DNA of 64,000 nt from positions 806,001 through 870,000 of the forward strand of contig JAMXDE010000019.1 of assembly GCA_026770025.1 (NCBI GenBank), read 5' to 3'. Positions 23,661 through 33,432 of this stretch are shown here, one piece after another. The stretch comes from Craspedostauros australis. Lineage: Eukaryota > Bacillariophyta > Bacillariophyceae > Mastogloiales > Achnanthaceae. The notes beneath the pieces were generated by a model. It had not been told where the DNA came from. It ran no database searches and saw only the letters and a program-made list of their open reading frames with translations. Within the stretch, counting starts at the first letter, position 1; the number at the start of each line of letters is the position of its first letter. The position numbers and the translations under genes were made by a program.

Positions 23661-23753
23661 TGTCGCGACATGGGTTATAAGCGTTAATTTCTTGTGTTCA
23701 TGCAGGGCGTGGACTGGCTCCGTGGTTCGATTCCGCAGCGCGCTATTTTAACA
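23661..23753. repeat. Right LTR of the TRIM element
   Basis: Identical to the left LTR. It is preceded by a purine-rich tract and followed by the target duplication gcttgt. B-box-like motif at 23724-23734. Confidence 0.9.
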
Positions 23754-24131
23754 GCTTGTTGCATTTTCCGTTCTGTGCAGGTTGCGCATGAAGTTGATTG
23801 TGACAGTGTGATGTGAGGAGAGAGAGGATTTATGAGGTGATGCTGACAGATTGAACTACGGATGGCAGACAGACGAGTGCTCACCAAACAAGCCAACAAT
23901 TCTTGACACCACCCAAAACAACGAATCTCCGACCCCGCGCGGCAATCCATCAAACAACATCAACACAACACAAGAGAGAAAGAGAGAAAGAGAGAGGGAG
24001 AGAGACGAAATGGCATGACTATGTTTACATTGATGGAGGTATCAGCCAACACTTAGACATTGTCCGTCAAGCAACAATCAGCGAAGCAACACAGCAATGA
24101 AGTAATCAAGCAAGCGGCGGCTGCGCAAAGT

Positions 24132-25256
24132 ATGGCACGCCAACCAGCATCGATGAAGGCGACCATGGCGAGAGACGATGATGATGCCGATGATGATGCC
24201 AATGATGATGCCAATGATGAATGGCGAGCGGTGATGAACAGCCATCTCAAACTTGTCGCATCGCTCAACAACACCAGAAAGGAAGATATCAAACCGACTG
24301 CTCCGGAGTAGAGAAGATCTTGGGACATGGGCAATCGCAGCGCCAACAACAGAACCAACAGCCATGGCAAGACATGTCATGGCCCATGGTGCGGTCTGGA
24401 TTCAAGTCATCAGTATCAGCATCCACTCACACAGATGTCCTATGCGTCATCAGAAACGGAGATCCAGCACATGTTGAACGGGTGCATCTGTGAGATCGGA
24501 CTCAGCAACTTCTTCCGAGACCTGCAGAGCCATCAGTTTGGAGATGTTCCTCAGTCCCCACTACACGCACCACAACCAGCCACGCCTGTTCATACCGATG
24601 CTCGAAGCGATACGTCGCCACCACAAACCGCACATGATGAGACAGAGGTACTGTGCCGTCCCATCCACAGATCAAAGAAATCGTGTGCAATGACGTTGGC
24701 AACTTCTCCCATTGCTCGTCATCTTTGTCGGCCATACCTATCGAAAACCATGCAGCTGCTGGCATACATGCGTGCCTTGCGCGACATCATGCACAAACTG
24801 CAGCAGCAGCAGCACCAACAACAACAACAAGCTAACTGTCGCAATACGCTCCACCTCGTCAAGTTGGATTCGAGTCCAACAAGCCATGCATGACGCCCGC
24901 AGGGTCCACCATAGCTTCCCACACAACTCCTTCCACACCAACGAAACAAACAAATGCGGAAACCATATGATCGGCAACAACGATCACGGCGATGACAGTG
25001 GTGGCTGAACCATCTTCTTCATGTCGCATTGGCCAATGATGCTGCACAGCAACGTGCCTTACGCCAACCGGGATCATCTGCAATTCATTCACAGAAGATT
25101 ATGCGTATCTCGCGGCCCAGCCAGACCGTGCTGTGAACGATACGGGAGTGCATGGAGCAGCATGCTGTGCACATCACCAAAGGCGACGGTGAAGGCATGC
25201 CGGACGCACCATTGAATGATTGGATCTCAAGTTGCTCCAGCTCCTTTCACACAGAT
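24132..25256 (+). pseudogene. Decayed unknown gene, copy A
   Basis: The same peptide pieces occur here and at 32190-33290 but in shifting frames in both. Conserved pieces are: an acidic/Asp run followed by KEDIKP; QDMSWPMVRSGFKSS; ETEIQHMLNGCICEIGLSNF leading into FRDLQSHQFGDVPQ; PRLFIPML; and EYMEQHAVHITKGDGEGMPD leading into APLNDWISSCSSSF. In this copy QDMSWPM and TEIQHML are in different frames, whereas in copy B they are in one frame. A CAG/CAA run (Gln repeat) lies at about 24798-24830. I do not recognise the family. The shared decay suggests the gene was already failing, or was lost independently, after duplication. Confidence 0.4.
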
Positions 25257-25401
25257 TCTATCCTAATGACTATTCTGACGACTAGGTTTATCCATCAACT
25301 CAAATCCGTCATGCGGTCGCTTCTCGAAGACTTCTGTGATAGTATGGTATGGCACTTCACTCCTCTTCCTCAGCAGTGCCGTCCGCCTCAATCCCTTTGG
25401 A

Positions 25402-27309
25402 TCAATTGGTTCTCATAGAGCGGACGAAGTCCACCAGTGTCGCCCGATCCATGTATGAATCCATTTGTGCTGTACCCTCATCCTCATCGACAACCTTGTA
25501 CAACTCCACCATGGACATGTGACTGTACTCACCATCAATACCATCACTCTCCGCTCCCCCACTGCGGAGGACATGAATGCCTCCCATCAGTTGATGGTGT
25601 GGAATCAGCTTGCTGAAATCTGGATGAGTGAACATATCTTTCTCTCTCTCTGCTGCCATTCTCATTGCTGCATCCTTCAACACCACACAGTTGTGTTGAT
25701 GGGCGAATATCAACATATCTATCATGGTGTCTTCTGTGAGATGCTTGCGGGCCAACTCTGCTTCAAGAACAAGCTTGAGTCGCCAGAAGCCGAACTCGTT
25801 GGCCACAAGGATCAGCTGTTGCAGATCATCCTGTCCCGTGAGGGTGGGAGTTGGCTGGTTTGCGTCATCATCGCCAGCGAAGTCATGAGTGTTGTTGTTG
25901 AAGGATATCTCACCTCTGTAGATGTATTGGAGGACGTATCGGACGTGTTTTGGTTGAAGGTTGGGAAGAGGGACGGTTGTTTGGATGGGTTCAGTTCTAT
26001 CTTGAGCGCCATCATGGGCACCATCGTGAGCGCATTGATGTTGGATTCCAGAGTTGATCAGTGTCTGAATGGATGGGACAGTGATCATGAGGACTCCGGA
26101 GTTTGCCTTGATTGATTGTTGGTCGTCCCCTTGTCCGCACAGAAACGTAACGTCTGCGATGGCCTCAGCATGAACAGCGGCGCAACGATCTTGGTCGATG
26201 CTGATCTTGAGATGTCGTTTCAACTTCCGCTTCAGTTGTTCATTCTCCTGTTGACTTTTCGAGAGCAAGCACTGCATTGATTCCTCCTTCCGTTCCAATT
26301 GCTGTTTCAGTTGTTCATTCTCTTCCTCCTTCTGTGTCTTCTCTTGCTCCTTCTGTTCCAACTGCTGTTTCAGTTGTTCGTTCTCTTGCTCATTCTGCTT
26401 CTTCTCTTCCTCCTCTCGTCCCAACTGCTGTTTCAGTTGTTCATTCTCTTGCTCCTTCTGTGTCTTCTCTTGCTCCTTCTGTTCCAACAGCTGTTTCAGT
26501 TGTTCGTTCTCCTGCTCATTCTGCCTCTTCGCTTCCTTCTCCCGTTTCAGCTGCTGTTCCAGGTGTTCGTTCTCCTCCTGCAGTTGTGAGTTGCGGTGAC
26601 TCAGATGATCGAGACGTTTTATCATCTTGATTTGAAGTGTTGCATCGATCAAATTGAGGGGGGTTTTGTTGTCGTTGTTTTGGATGTCGACATCGGCATT
26701 GGCTGATGCAACGAGGTACGCAACACACTCCAGGTGGCCTTTGGAGCATGCCAGATGAAGGGGAGTCCAACCATCGGGGGTTTTGCAGCTGATGTCCGCC
26801 TCACATGATTCGATGAGGTACTTGGCACACTCCAGGTGGCCGTTCCAGCATGCCAGATGAAGGGGAGTGCAACCATCGTTGTTTTTGCAGCTGATGTCCG
26901 CCTCACATGATTCGATGAGGTACTTGACACACTCCAGGTGGCCGTTCCAGCATGCCCGATGAAGGGGAGTGTTGCCATTGTTGTTTTTGCAGTTGATGTC
27001 CGCCTCACATGATTCGATGAGGTACTTGACACACTCCAGGTGGCCGTTGTAGCATGCCAGATGAAGGGGAGTGTCACCACCGTTGTTTTTGCAGTTGATG
27101 TCCGCCTCACATGATTCGATGAGGTACTTGACACACTCCAGGTGGCCGTTGTAGCATGCCCAATGAAGGGGAGTCAAACCAGTGTTGGTTTTGCAGTGGA
27201 CACCATCTCCTTCATTCTGCGTCTTGTTCTGCTTCTTCCACTCCTTCAACACTGACAAGTCACCTGCTATGGCAGCATCAATGAGTTGTTGGTTCGTAAC
27301 ACTCGGCAT
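25402..27309 (-). CDS. Ankyrin-coiled coil-BTB protein, copy A
   Basis: Intact single frame of 635 residues from an ATG at 27309. Residues about 38-215 are five ankyrin repeats with the TPLHLACxNGHLECVKYLIE consensus plus a short sixth (NDNKTPLNL). Residues about 235-345 are a coiled coil built from near-identical 21-residue units (ENEQLKQQL...). Then comes a BTB/POZ-type domain (DVTFLCGQGDDQQSIKANSG, then LPNLQPKHVRYVLQYIYRGE). The C-terminus continues helically (FGFWRLKLVLEAELARKHL, with a BACK-like look). Ankyrin repeats bind partners, the coiled coil oligomerises, and BTB domains commonly recruit cullin-3 ligases or self-associate; the specific role here is unknown. No signal peptide, so cytosolic or nuclear. 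A duplicate sits at 33433-35177. Confidence 0.85.
   Translation of the reverse strand: MPSVTNQQLIDAAIAGDLSVLKEWKKQNKTQNEGDGVHCKTNTGLTPLHWACYNGHLECVKYLIESCEADINCKNNGGDTPLHLACYNGHLECVKYLIESCEADINCKNNNGNTPLHRACWNGHLECVKYLIESCEADISCKNNDGCTPLHLACWNGHLECAKYLIESCEADISCKTPDGWTPLHLACSKGHLECVAYLVASANADVDIQNNDNKTPLNLIDATLQIKMIKRLDHLSHRNSQLQEENEHLEQQLKREKEAKRQNEQENEQLKQLLEQKEQEKTQKEQENEQLKQQLGREEEEKKQNEQENEQLKQQLEQKEQEKTQKEEENEQLKQQLERKEESMQCLLSKSQQENEQLKRKLKRHLKISIDQDRCAAVHAEAIADVTFLCGQGDDQQSIKANSGVLMITVPSIQTLINSGIQHQCAHDGAHDGAQDRTEPIQTTVPLPNLQPKHVRYVLQYIYRGEISFNNNTHDFAGDDDANQPTPTLTGQDDLQQLILVANEFGFWRLKLVLEAELARKHLTEDTMIDMLIFAHQHNCVVLKDAAMRMAAEREKDMFTHPDFSKLIPHHQLMGGIHVLRSGGAESDGIDGEYSHMSMVELYKVVDEDEGTAQMDSYMDRATLVDFVRSMRTN
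26262..26585 (-). repeat. 63-bp repeats encoding the coiled coil
   Basis: Four to five imperfect 63-base units within the ankyrin-BTB gene. Each encodes 21 residues, exactly three heptads, so adding or losing a unit keeps both reading frame and heptad phase. The paralogue at 34.3 kb has only a short, unexpanded version. Confidence 0.8.
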
Positions 27310-27667
27310 TTTGAGAGTGTGGTGGATGGTTGCTGGACGATAGACGTTGGACGTTGGACGTTGGACGATTTACGTTGGATTGGCTGTCGAGGATGTCTGT
27401 GGTCGGAGCTGCCTATGCAAGAGATATCGATGTTTGTGTATGCAACAGCTTGTATTAGTATGAGTATGAGTACCATACGCTGTGTGATGAATATGAGTGG
27501 CAATTCGATGTCTGTTGTTCACGCGGTTGAGTGTGGGGTTGGGTGGTGTGTGTGCTGTTGTCTTGTTCGCATGGTCTCCTCCTTCTGTTTGCCTGTGTTT
27601 GTCTCCTTTTGATCAAACGCGTCTGGTTCGCGCGGATTGGATCTTTCTGTTCCCATCCATCACGAAA

Positions 27668-28400
27668 ATGCGTGCGACCAACAACAAGAAAGAAGCACCA
27701 CAACAGAGTTCTCGTTTGGCCACAATCAACGCAACACCAATCCGAAGCAAACAACGTCAAAGTCTTCGGAAACAGAGAGAGCTGTCATCGTGGCCACCAC
27801 CGCCGCCACCACCATGTGCACCATGGCCCACGCTTGCTTGTGTTATCGTGGCATCTGCAAGACCGCTGACCCTTGTCCGCCTGCCATCGCAAGCACCAAT
27901 TTGAGATGTGAACCAATGCCTTGAACAGCGATGAAACCACCAATGTGACTGCCTTTGTTGGTTGCCTTTGTTGGTTGCCTCTGTTGGTTGCGACACATCT
28001 CATTGGGACTTGGCTGGTTGCCATCCCACCACATTGCAACCATCACCATCCGCGCGAACAACAAGAGTCCTCAACATCCAACCAACATCACATTGTGTAT
28101 TGGGATGAGTTGACACGTTCAGCAATCAACAGGCGGAGTGATACCGTGACGCCTCCACTGTTCCTGCCACACGGACCACCAACATACAATTCCATGCGTG
28201 TTCTATCCAGAGGCACGAGCGCCATCGTCTTGGCTCGTGACTCCCAGAGCATCGATGCTCAACAGAGGTGATCGACAGGAACCTCCGCCTCATCAACGAA
28301 GTTGGGAGCACCACAAAGGAGGACATATGGGTATACGGTGCTCATGGGCCATGGATTGCTGGCCGTGTGCTTCTTGTGCCTTTTGGAACTCTGTGTCAAC
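27668..28400 (+). pseudogene. Fragmentary divergent gene, copy A
   Basis: A plus-strand frame starts at 27668, about 360 bases from the start of the divergent ankyrin-BTB gene, with KMRATNNKKEAPQQSS; the copy B counterpart starts KMHTHDKKTRPVRNR. Later pieces are also shared in weak form (NLRCEPMP here, KMRCEPKP there). Between 28135 and 28400 a protein-like stretch (YNSMRVLSRGTSAIVLARDS, then VIDRNLRLINEVGSTTKED) is cut by a one-base frameshift near 28270. No family recognised. Probably a decayed gene sharing a bidirectional promoter with the ankyrin-BTB gene. Confidence 0.3.
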
Positions 28401-28464
28401 CATGATCCGCAATACGGCACTCGCACTCTGCACAGTGTTGCTGGTTGGTTTCTTCTTTTGCTCG

Positions 28465-28977
28465 TCAAGCTCTCTGGATGCTTGGACTGGGCTGGCTCGT
28501 CGGTTCTTGTCTTTCCGCCATGCTGGCACTGCTCGCTTCGAAGATCGGCATGGATGGTGACCCTGGCATTTGTTGCTCCAACAGTGAGTGATCACTCCTC
28601 CTGGGACTTGGTGAGGGCCTCGACTGTAGCTTTGGCGCAATGGCGAGAGTGCAACTCATGAAGAGATGAGAACGATAGCGTGATACGGGACGGTCGATGG
28701 AAGCGCGCAGCACCCATGGTCCTCGCGGCTTCTCACCATTTCCCTCTGCCTTGTTCGCCATGTGCTCTTCGTAGATCGCCTCTTCCAGAAACTTGGATCG
28801 GCTGGCATCAGCACTGTAGCTTTGAATCGGCTTGGCAGTGTGTGACTTGGAGTAGATTGCTCTGTGTGCAAATCTGTTGGCATGGTGACGACCGCACTGT
28901 GACGACCGCACTGTGACGACCGCACTGTGACGACCGCACTGTGACGACCGCACGGCTTGTGAAAATGGTGCTGCCAT
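28465..28977 (-). CDS. Hypothetical ORF spanning a minisatellite
   Basis: 170 codons from an ATG at 28977. The N-terminal 40 residues are encoded by 14-base repeats and so cycle through a 14-residue pattern (VRSSQCGRH, SAVVT). The rest reads like protein: SRSKFLEEAIYEEHMANKAE, RGPWVLRASIDRPVSRYRSH, then a Ser/Pro/Arg-rich end. No domain recognised. The ORF may be real, or part of the degenerate RS-rich locus to its right. Confidence 0.3.
   Translation of the reverse strand: MAAPFSQAVRSSQCGRHSAVVTVRSSQCGRHHANRFAHRAIYSKSHTAKPIQSYSADASRSKFLEEAIYEEHMANKAEGNGEKPRGPWVLRASIDRPVSRYRSHLFMSCTLAIAPKLQSRPSPSPRRSDHSLLEQQMPGSPSMPIFEASSASMAERQEPTSQPSPSIQRA
28885..28953. repeat. 14-bp minisatellite
   Basis: Five tandem copies of gtgacgaccgcact, starting at 28885, 28899, 28913, 28927 and 28941; the last is one base short of perfect. 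Near-identity of the units suggests recent expansion. Confidence 0.95.
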
Positions 28978-29344
28978 GCGTCCTTTGTCTGCGCAATGAA
29001 CCAACAACGATGCTCATGGCGGAGCGTGGATGGAACCACCGACGTTCAATCTGCTCATGAATGACATCGGCAACATCCCTGTGTTCGTATGTACCGTCGA
29101 GAGCGCACCCGAGTAGTCATAGACAAGGCAGAGGCAGCGTGGGAGCAGTATCCAGCCCTTCCATCTCTTGACGGTGACTTCATCACAGCATTCTATTGCA
29201 CAAGCAGATATAGTGCATGCGGTACTGTTCCTATCATACATATCATAGAACATCACAGTCTATTCGTAGGTGTATTACATTACAGGGACGTGGGTCTGCC
29301 ACACCTCAAGGAGTATGATACGAGTACGGAGTGGTCCATCCATC

Positions 29345-31857
29345 TCATTCCATCCCATCGTGTCGTGATGCATCACGGGTGGGAGTGTTGGTGCCATTCA
29401 TCGAGCGATTGCAGTACTGAGACGCGATCTTGCTCTTGACCGCTTTCTTTGGTGTGAATTGCAGTGGCTTTGTGTCAGACAGCTTCTCATGGTAGACAGC
29501 ATCGCGAGTCGACGATCTGTTTCGTCCACGACGATTTGATTGAAGGGCCCCGTGTGATGACGAACATTCCTTGCAATGCCGTCCATCTTCATCTCGCTCA
29601 TTGCTGTGTCGTTCGACGCTGTCATGTCGATATCCTCTTATGCTGTTTCGTTGTCGCGCCGATGGTGATCGTTCATGGGAGGACTTCCTTCGTTGATCTT
29701 CGCTAATCTTCGCCACATGGTGTCGATTGGCTACGGCCACGTTGATTTGGTCTTCGCCAACTTCCTCGGACATGCTTTCGGGAACGTGAGCCCTTGCGCC
29801 GTTGCAAACCAGTACCAGTGGAGTGCGCATTTGAGTTGGTTTCGCGTGAACGCGAGGCTGCGTTCGCATCATCCGAACTGCCGGATGTTCGTTGTCGCCG
29901 CAATGATGGCGATGAGTCCATCGATACTTGCGCAGTCTTCTGTGATCGCGATCGGACAGGCTTCGACGACTCTGCGCCGATGGCGAGCCGCGGCTTCTTC
30001 CAGAGGAGCAAGTGTGAATTGCTCCGTCACGACGATGACGCAATGATGGCGAACGCTTCCCACTCTTTGATCTTGATGATGTCGAGTGCGGCTTGCCGCT
30101 GGTGTGCTGTGCGCTTCTCCGCCGATGCCGTGGCGATGGTAATATCAATGGTAACATCGATGGTGATGGTGATGGCACGTCTCTTGTTTTTCTGGAATGG
30201 TGATGTCGGGGCCCATTGCCAAGCACCTGGAGATCCTTTCCTTCATCTCATCGCGCAGAGCACCCGTGCTTCGTCCGCGTGAACGTCGTTGCGTTGAGTC
30301 TTCACTTGGGCGCAACGAACTGCGTGCGAATCTGTTGCGAGAAGGAGCCACCCGGTCCTTCTTGCTCGATTGCCATTCGATTCCCAAACTCAAGGCTCCA
30401 GGGCTGGATGGGGCTTGGGGTTGTGGCTGAGACACCTCCATGTTCATGTTCGTGTTCGAACTGTTGAAGATTGAGTTTGGATTTGGGCTGTGATGATGAT
30501 GACGGCGACGACAATGATGATGATGATGACGATGATGACGCCTTTGCGGAGGCTTCAGTCAAGGCAAGATCGGCCAATTGCGATGATCGGGATTCGAGAG
30601 ATGGTCGTTGCTTCGGTTTGGCAGGAGTGGTCGACGACACTTCATGTCATGATGATCGTTTGATCTTGAGGATGCTTTCCAACGTCGACCTGCGCTTGTT
30701 CAACGACCAAGACTGTTGTCTCTATTCATGTGTGCGGCTGAAGGGGAAGGGGGCTGGTGTAGATGCCGCGCTCCAACCCCCAGGCGCGACAGGGCCGCAG
30801 AGCTTCTCCCACCGTTCGTTGCAGCAGCACTTGTCGCAACGTCGACGCTGCCATCGTCGTCGTCGTAGAGACTTGGCAGATTCGACAGTGACTCCGGGCT
30901 CTTGCTGCGAGACTTTTTCGTTGTCGCAACTCGAGGTAGAGCCGGGATGCTGGCTGTACTCATCGCGCCTGATGTGTCTGATGTGTCTGGTGTGACTGGC
31001 ATGTTGCGTCCGTCCTTCGAGAATTCCAAACTCTTGCTCCTCGATTCGGCGCTGCTGGTCGTTCCGTTGGAATTCGGTTGTGTCCTTGGCCTGCGTCTCC
31101 GACTCTGCGCAAGCTTCGTCTTGTCTTGGCTGCTCCATTCGCGGGTTGCGCCGAGTGCTGGGGCTGTGGCGAAGCTGAGTCCACCTGGGGTGTTTGGCGA
31201 CGGTATGGATTCGTTGTTGTTGAACTTGCGTTGATCAAGGGAGCTGAATGACATCTCGTGAGCTTGCATGTTGAGCATGTCCAGACTCTTCGCACATGAT
31301 GGTTTCACAGCCGAAGCTTTCGCATCTTTGGCTGTGCTTCTACTGGCCCTGCTTGGTGTATCTGTGCTGACACTCGCATGACCACCTGATTTTGTAGTTG
31401 TGTCGGCCTCTTCGGCTACGCTGGTGGGATCGCTCGCCTTCGATTTTGTATCGGTCTGTTGCGGTTGCTTGGTCTCCGTTTGCTTCTCCGCTATCAGTCT
31501 GACATCGTCCTCTTCCAGCAACTTCGATCATCATGACCTCCTGAAGGTTCGAACAGAGTACCTATCAGGCTGGACGCTTTGCTGTGGCAACTCCCAGAGT
31601 AGATCGTACTCATGGGAGGTTCCATAGTAATACTCATAGTCGTACGACAGGTGGGTCAAGGTGCGGAGCAACTGGCGAGCCTTCCCACAGTTCCTCTTGG
31701 ATGTCGATGTCTCATCATCTTGTCTGATTGTCTGATTGTTTGTGCTTGTGTTGGTGGTGTTTGTGGTATCAATGTGAAGGGATGCGGTGCCGTTGGAGGG
31801 GGTGCCATCGCCATCACCATCGCCATCACCGAACAGAGTTGCGTCGAATGAAGACAA
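29345..31857 (-). pseudogene. Broken RS-rich disordered protein gene
   Basis: Pieces of one long Ser/Arg-rich protein appear to lie end to end on the minus strand. From 31857 (MSSFDATLFGDGDG) the frame is open to 30700 except for two consecutive TGA codons at 31528-31533; this part includes RNCGKARQLLRTLTHLSYDY and SRSKSPESLSNLPSLYDDDD. From about 30690 a different frame continues (RRSTLESILKIKRSS, a TGA, then PAKPKQRPSLESRSSQLADL with a Ser run). Next, 30447-30145 gives RSTGALRDEMKERISRCLAM. From 30226 to 29345 a 293-codon frame is open, rich in SR and RS pairs (SSHERSPSARQRNSIRGYRH). Arginine-serine character resembles splicing-factor tails, but no RNA-binding domain is visible. Either decayed, or an intron-containing gene whose joins I cannot place. 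Confidence 0.45.
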
Positions 31858-32189
31858 CAGAGAGGTGATGTTCGTTGTGAGTGTTTGTGTGCGTCATTGG
31901 TTGAATGAACAACGGATGGCAGACAGACGAGTACTCAACAAACACGCCAACAATTCTTGACACCACCCGAAACAACGAATCTTCGATTTTGCGCCACGAT
32001 CCATCAAACAACATCAACATCAACATTAACACAACTGGAGAGAGAGAGAGAGAGGGAGAGAGATGAAATGGCATGACTATGTTTACATTGATGGAGGTAT
32101 CAGCCAACACTGAGACGTTGTCCGTCAAGCAACAAAGCAACAAAGCAATGAAGCAATGAAGTAATCAAGCAAGCGGCGGCTGCGCAAAA

Positions 32190-33290
32190 TATGGCACGCC
32201 AACCAGAATCAACGAAGGCGGCCATGGCGAGAGACGATGATGATGCCGATGATGATGATGCTGATGATGAATGACGAGCAGTGATGAACAGCGATCTCAA
32301 ACTTGTCACATTGCTCAGCGACATCCGAAAGGAAGATATCAAACCAATTGCTCCGGAGTAGAGAATATCTTGGGACATGAGAAATGGCAGCGCCAACAAC
32401 AGAAGCAACAACAGAAGCAACAACAGTGCCAACAACAACGGCAAGACATGTCATGGCCCATGGTGCGGTCTGGATTCAAGTCATCAGCAGCCGCGCGCAC
32501 GCACATAAACTCCAATGCGCTGTCGGACACGGAGATTCGGCACATGTTGGACGGGTGCATCCGTGAGATCGGACTCAGCGACTTCTTCCGAGACCTGCAG
32601 AGCCATCTGTTCGGAGATGTTCCTCAGTTTTCACTACACACACCATAACCTGCCACGCCTGTTCATACCGATGCTCAAAGAGATGCGTCGCCGCCACAAA
32701 CCGCAAACGATGAGACAGAGGCACTGTCTTTTCAGATCGACAAATGAAAGAAATCGTGTGCAATTACGTCGGCAAATTCTCCCATTGCTCGTCATCTTTG
32801 TCGGCCATACCTATCGAAAGCCATGCAACCGCTGGCATACGCTTGTGCCCTGCGTGACATCATGCACGAACTGCAGCACCAACAACAACAACAAGCTGAC
32901 AGTCGCAGTACGCTCCATTTCATCAAGTTGGATTCGAGTCCAACAAGCCATGCATGATGCCCGCGGGATCACCATCGTTTCCCACACAGCTCCTTCCACA
33001 CCAATGAAACCAACGAACGCGGAAACCGTATGATCGGCAACGGCGATGACAGCAGTGGCTGGACCATCGTCTTCATGTCGCATTGACCAATGATGCTGCA
33101 CACCAACGGGCCTGACGTCAACCGGGATCCTCTGCAATCCATGCACAGAACATCATGCGTATCTTGCAGCCCAGCCATACTGTGCTGCGAACGACACAGG
33201 AGTACATGGAGCAGCATGCCGCATGGATCACCAAAGGCGACGGTGAAGGCATGCCGGACGCACCATTGAATGATTGGATCTCAAGTTGCT
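32190..33290 (+). pseudogene. Decayed unknown gene, copy B
   Basis: Counterpart of 24132-25256. Here the frame 32271-32648 holds together QDMSWPMVRSGFKSS, LSDTEIRHMLDGCIREIGLS and FFRDLQSHLFGDVPQ, then stops at 32648. PRLFIPMLKEMRRRHKP follows in another frame, and EYMEQHAAWITKGDGEGMPD with APLNDWISSCSSSF follows near 33205-33300. The upstream Asp-rich piece is cut by a TGA. The same pieces in the same order in both copies show that a real gene existed; it is not intact in either. Confidence 0.4.
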
Positions 33291-33432
33291 CCAGCTCCTT
33301 TCACACAGTTGCTATCCGAATGACTATTCTGATGACTATTCTGATGACTATTCTTATCCATCAACTCAATTCTGTCTTGCGTTCACTTCTCGAAGACTGC
33401 TGTTATGGTGTGGCATGGCATGGTCTGGCGTT

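Larger units (their letters stand above)
23396..23753. mobile_element. TRIM-like miniature LTR retrotransposon
   Basis: A 358-bp element with two terminal direct repeats of 93 bases (23396-23488 and 23661-23753) that are identical at every position. Each repeat begins TG and ends CA. The element is flanked by a 6-base target duplication, gcttgt, at 23390-23395 and 23754-23759. TGG follows the left repeat directly (a primer-binding-site start) and a purine-rich tract (gaattagggaggg) precedes the right repeat. The 172-base interior has no coding frame, so it depends on enzymes from elsewhere. Each LTR, and the interior at 23505, contains ggttcgattcc, the RNA polymerase III B-box of tRNA genes. 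Identical LTRs imply a recent insertion. Confidence 0.85.
23845..28400. repeat. Segmental duplication, copy A
   Basis: Matches 31905-36230 over non-coding and coding parts alike: the block ggatggcagacagacgag at the left, a decayed plus-strand gene, the ankyrin-BTB gene on the minus strand, its upstream region (gtgtgatgaatatgagtggc), and a weakly conserved plus-strand piece. Copies are direct repeats about 8 kb apart with the RS-rich locus between them. Confidence 0.75.

Noticed and set aside
26277-26630. Leu/Val/Pro-rich plus-strand frames over the coiled-coil repeats
   Set aside because: They are the antisense reading of the Gln/Glu/Lys repeats of the ankyrin-BTB protein.
28885-28953. CRISPR-like array
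   Set aside because: Units are contiguous 14-base repeats with no spacers, in a eukaryotic context; it is a minisatellite.
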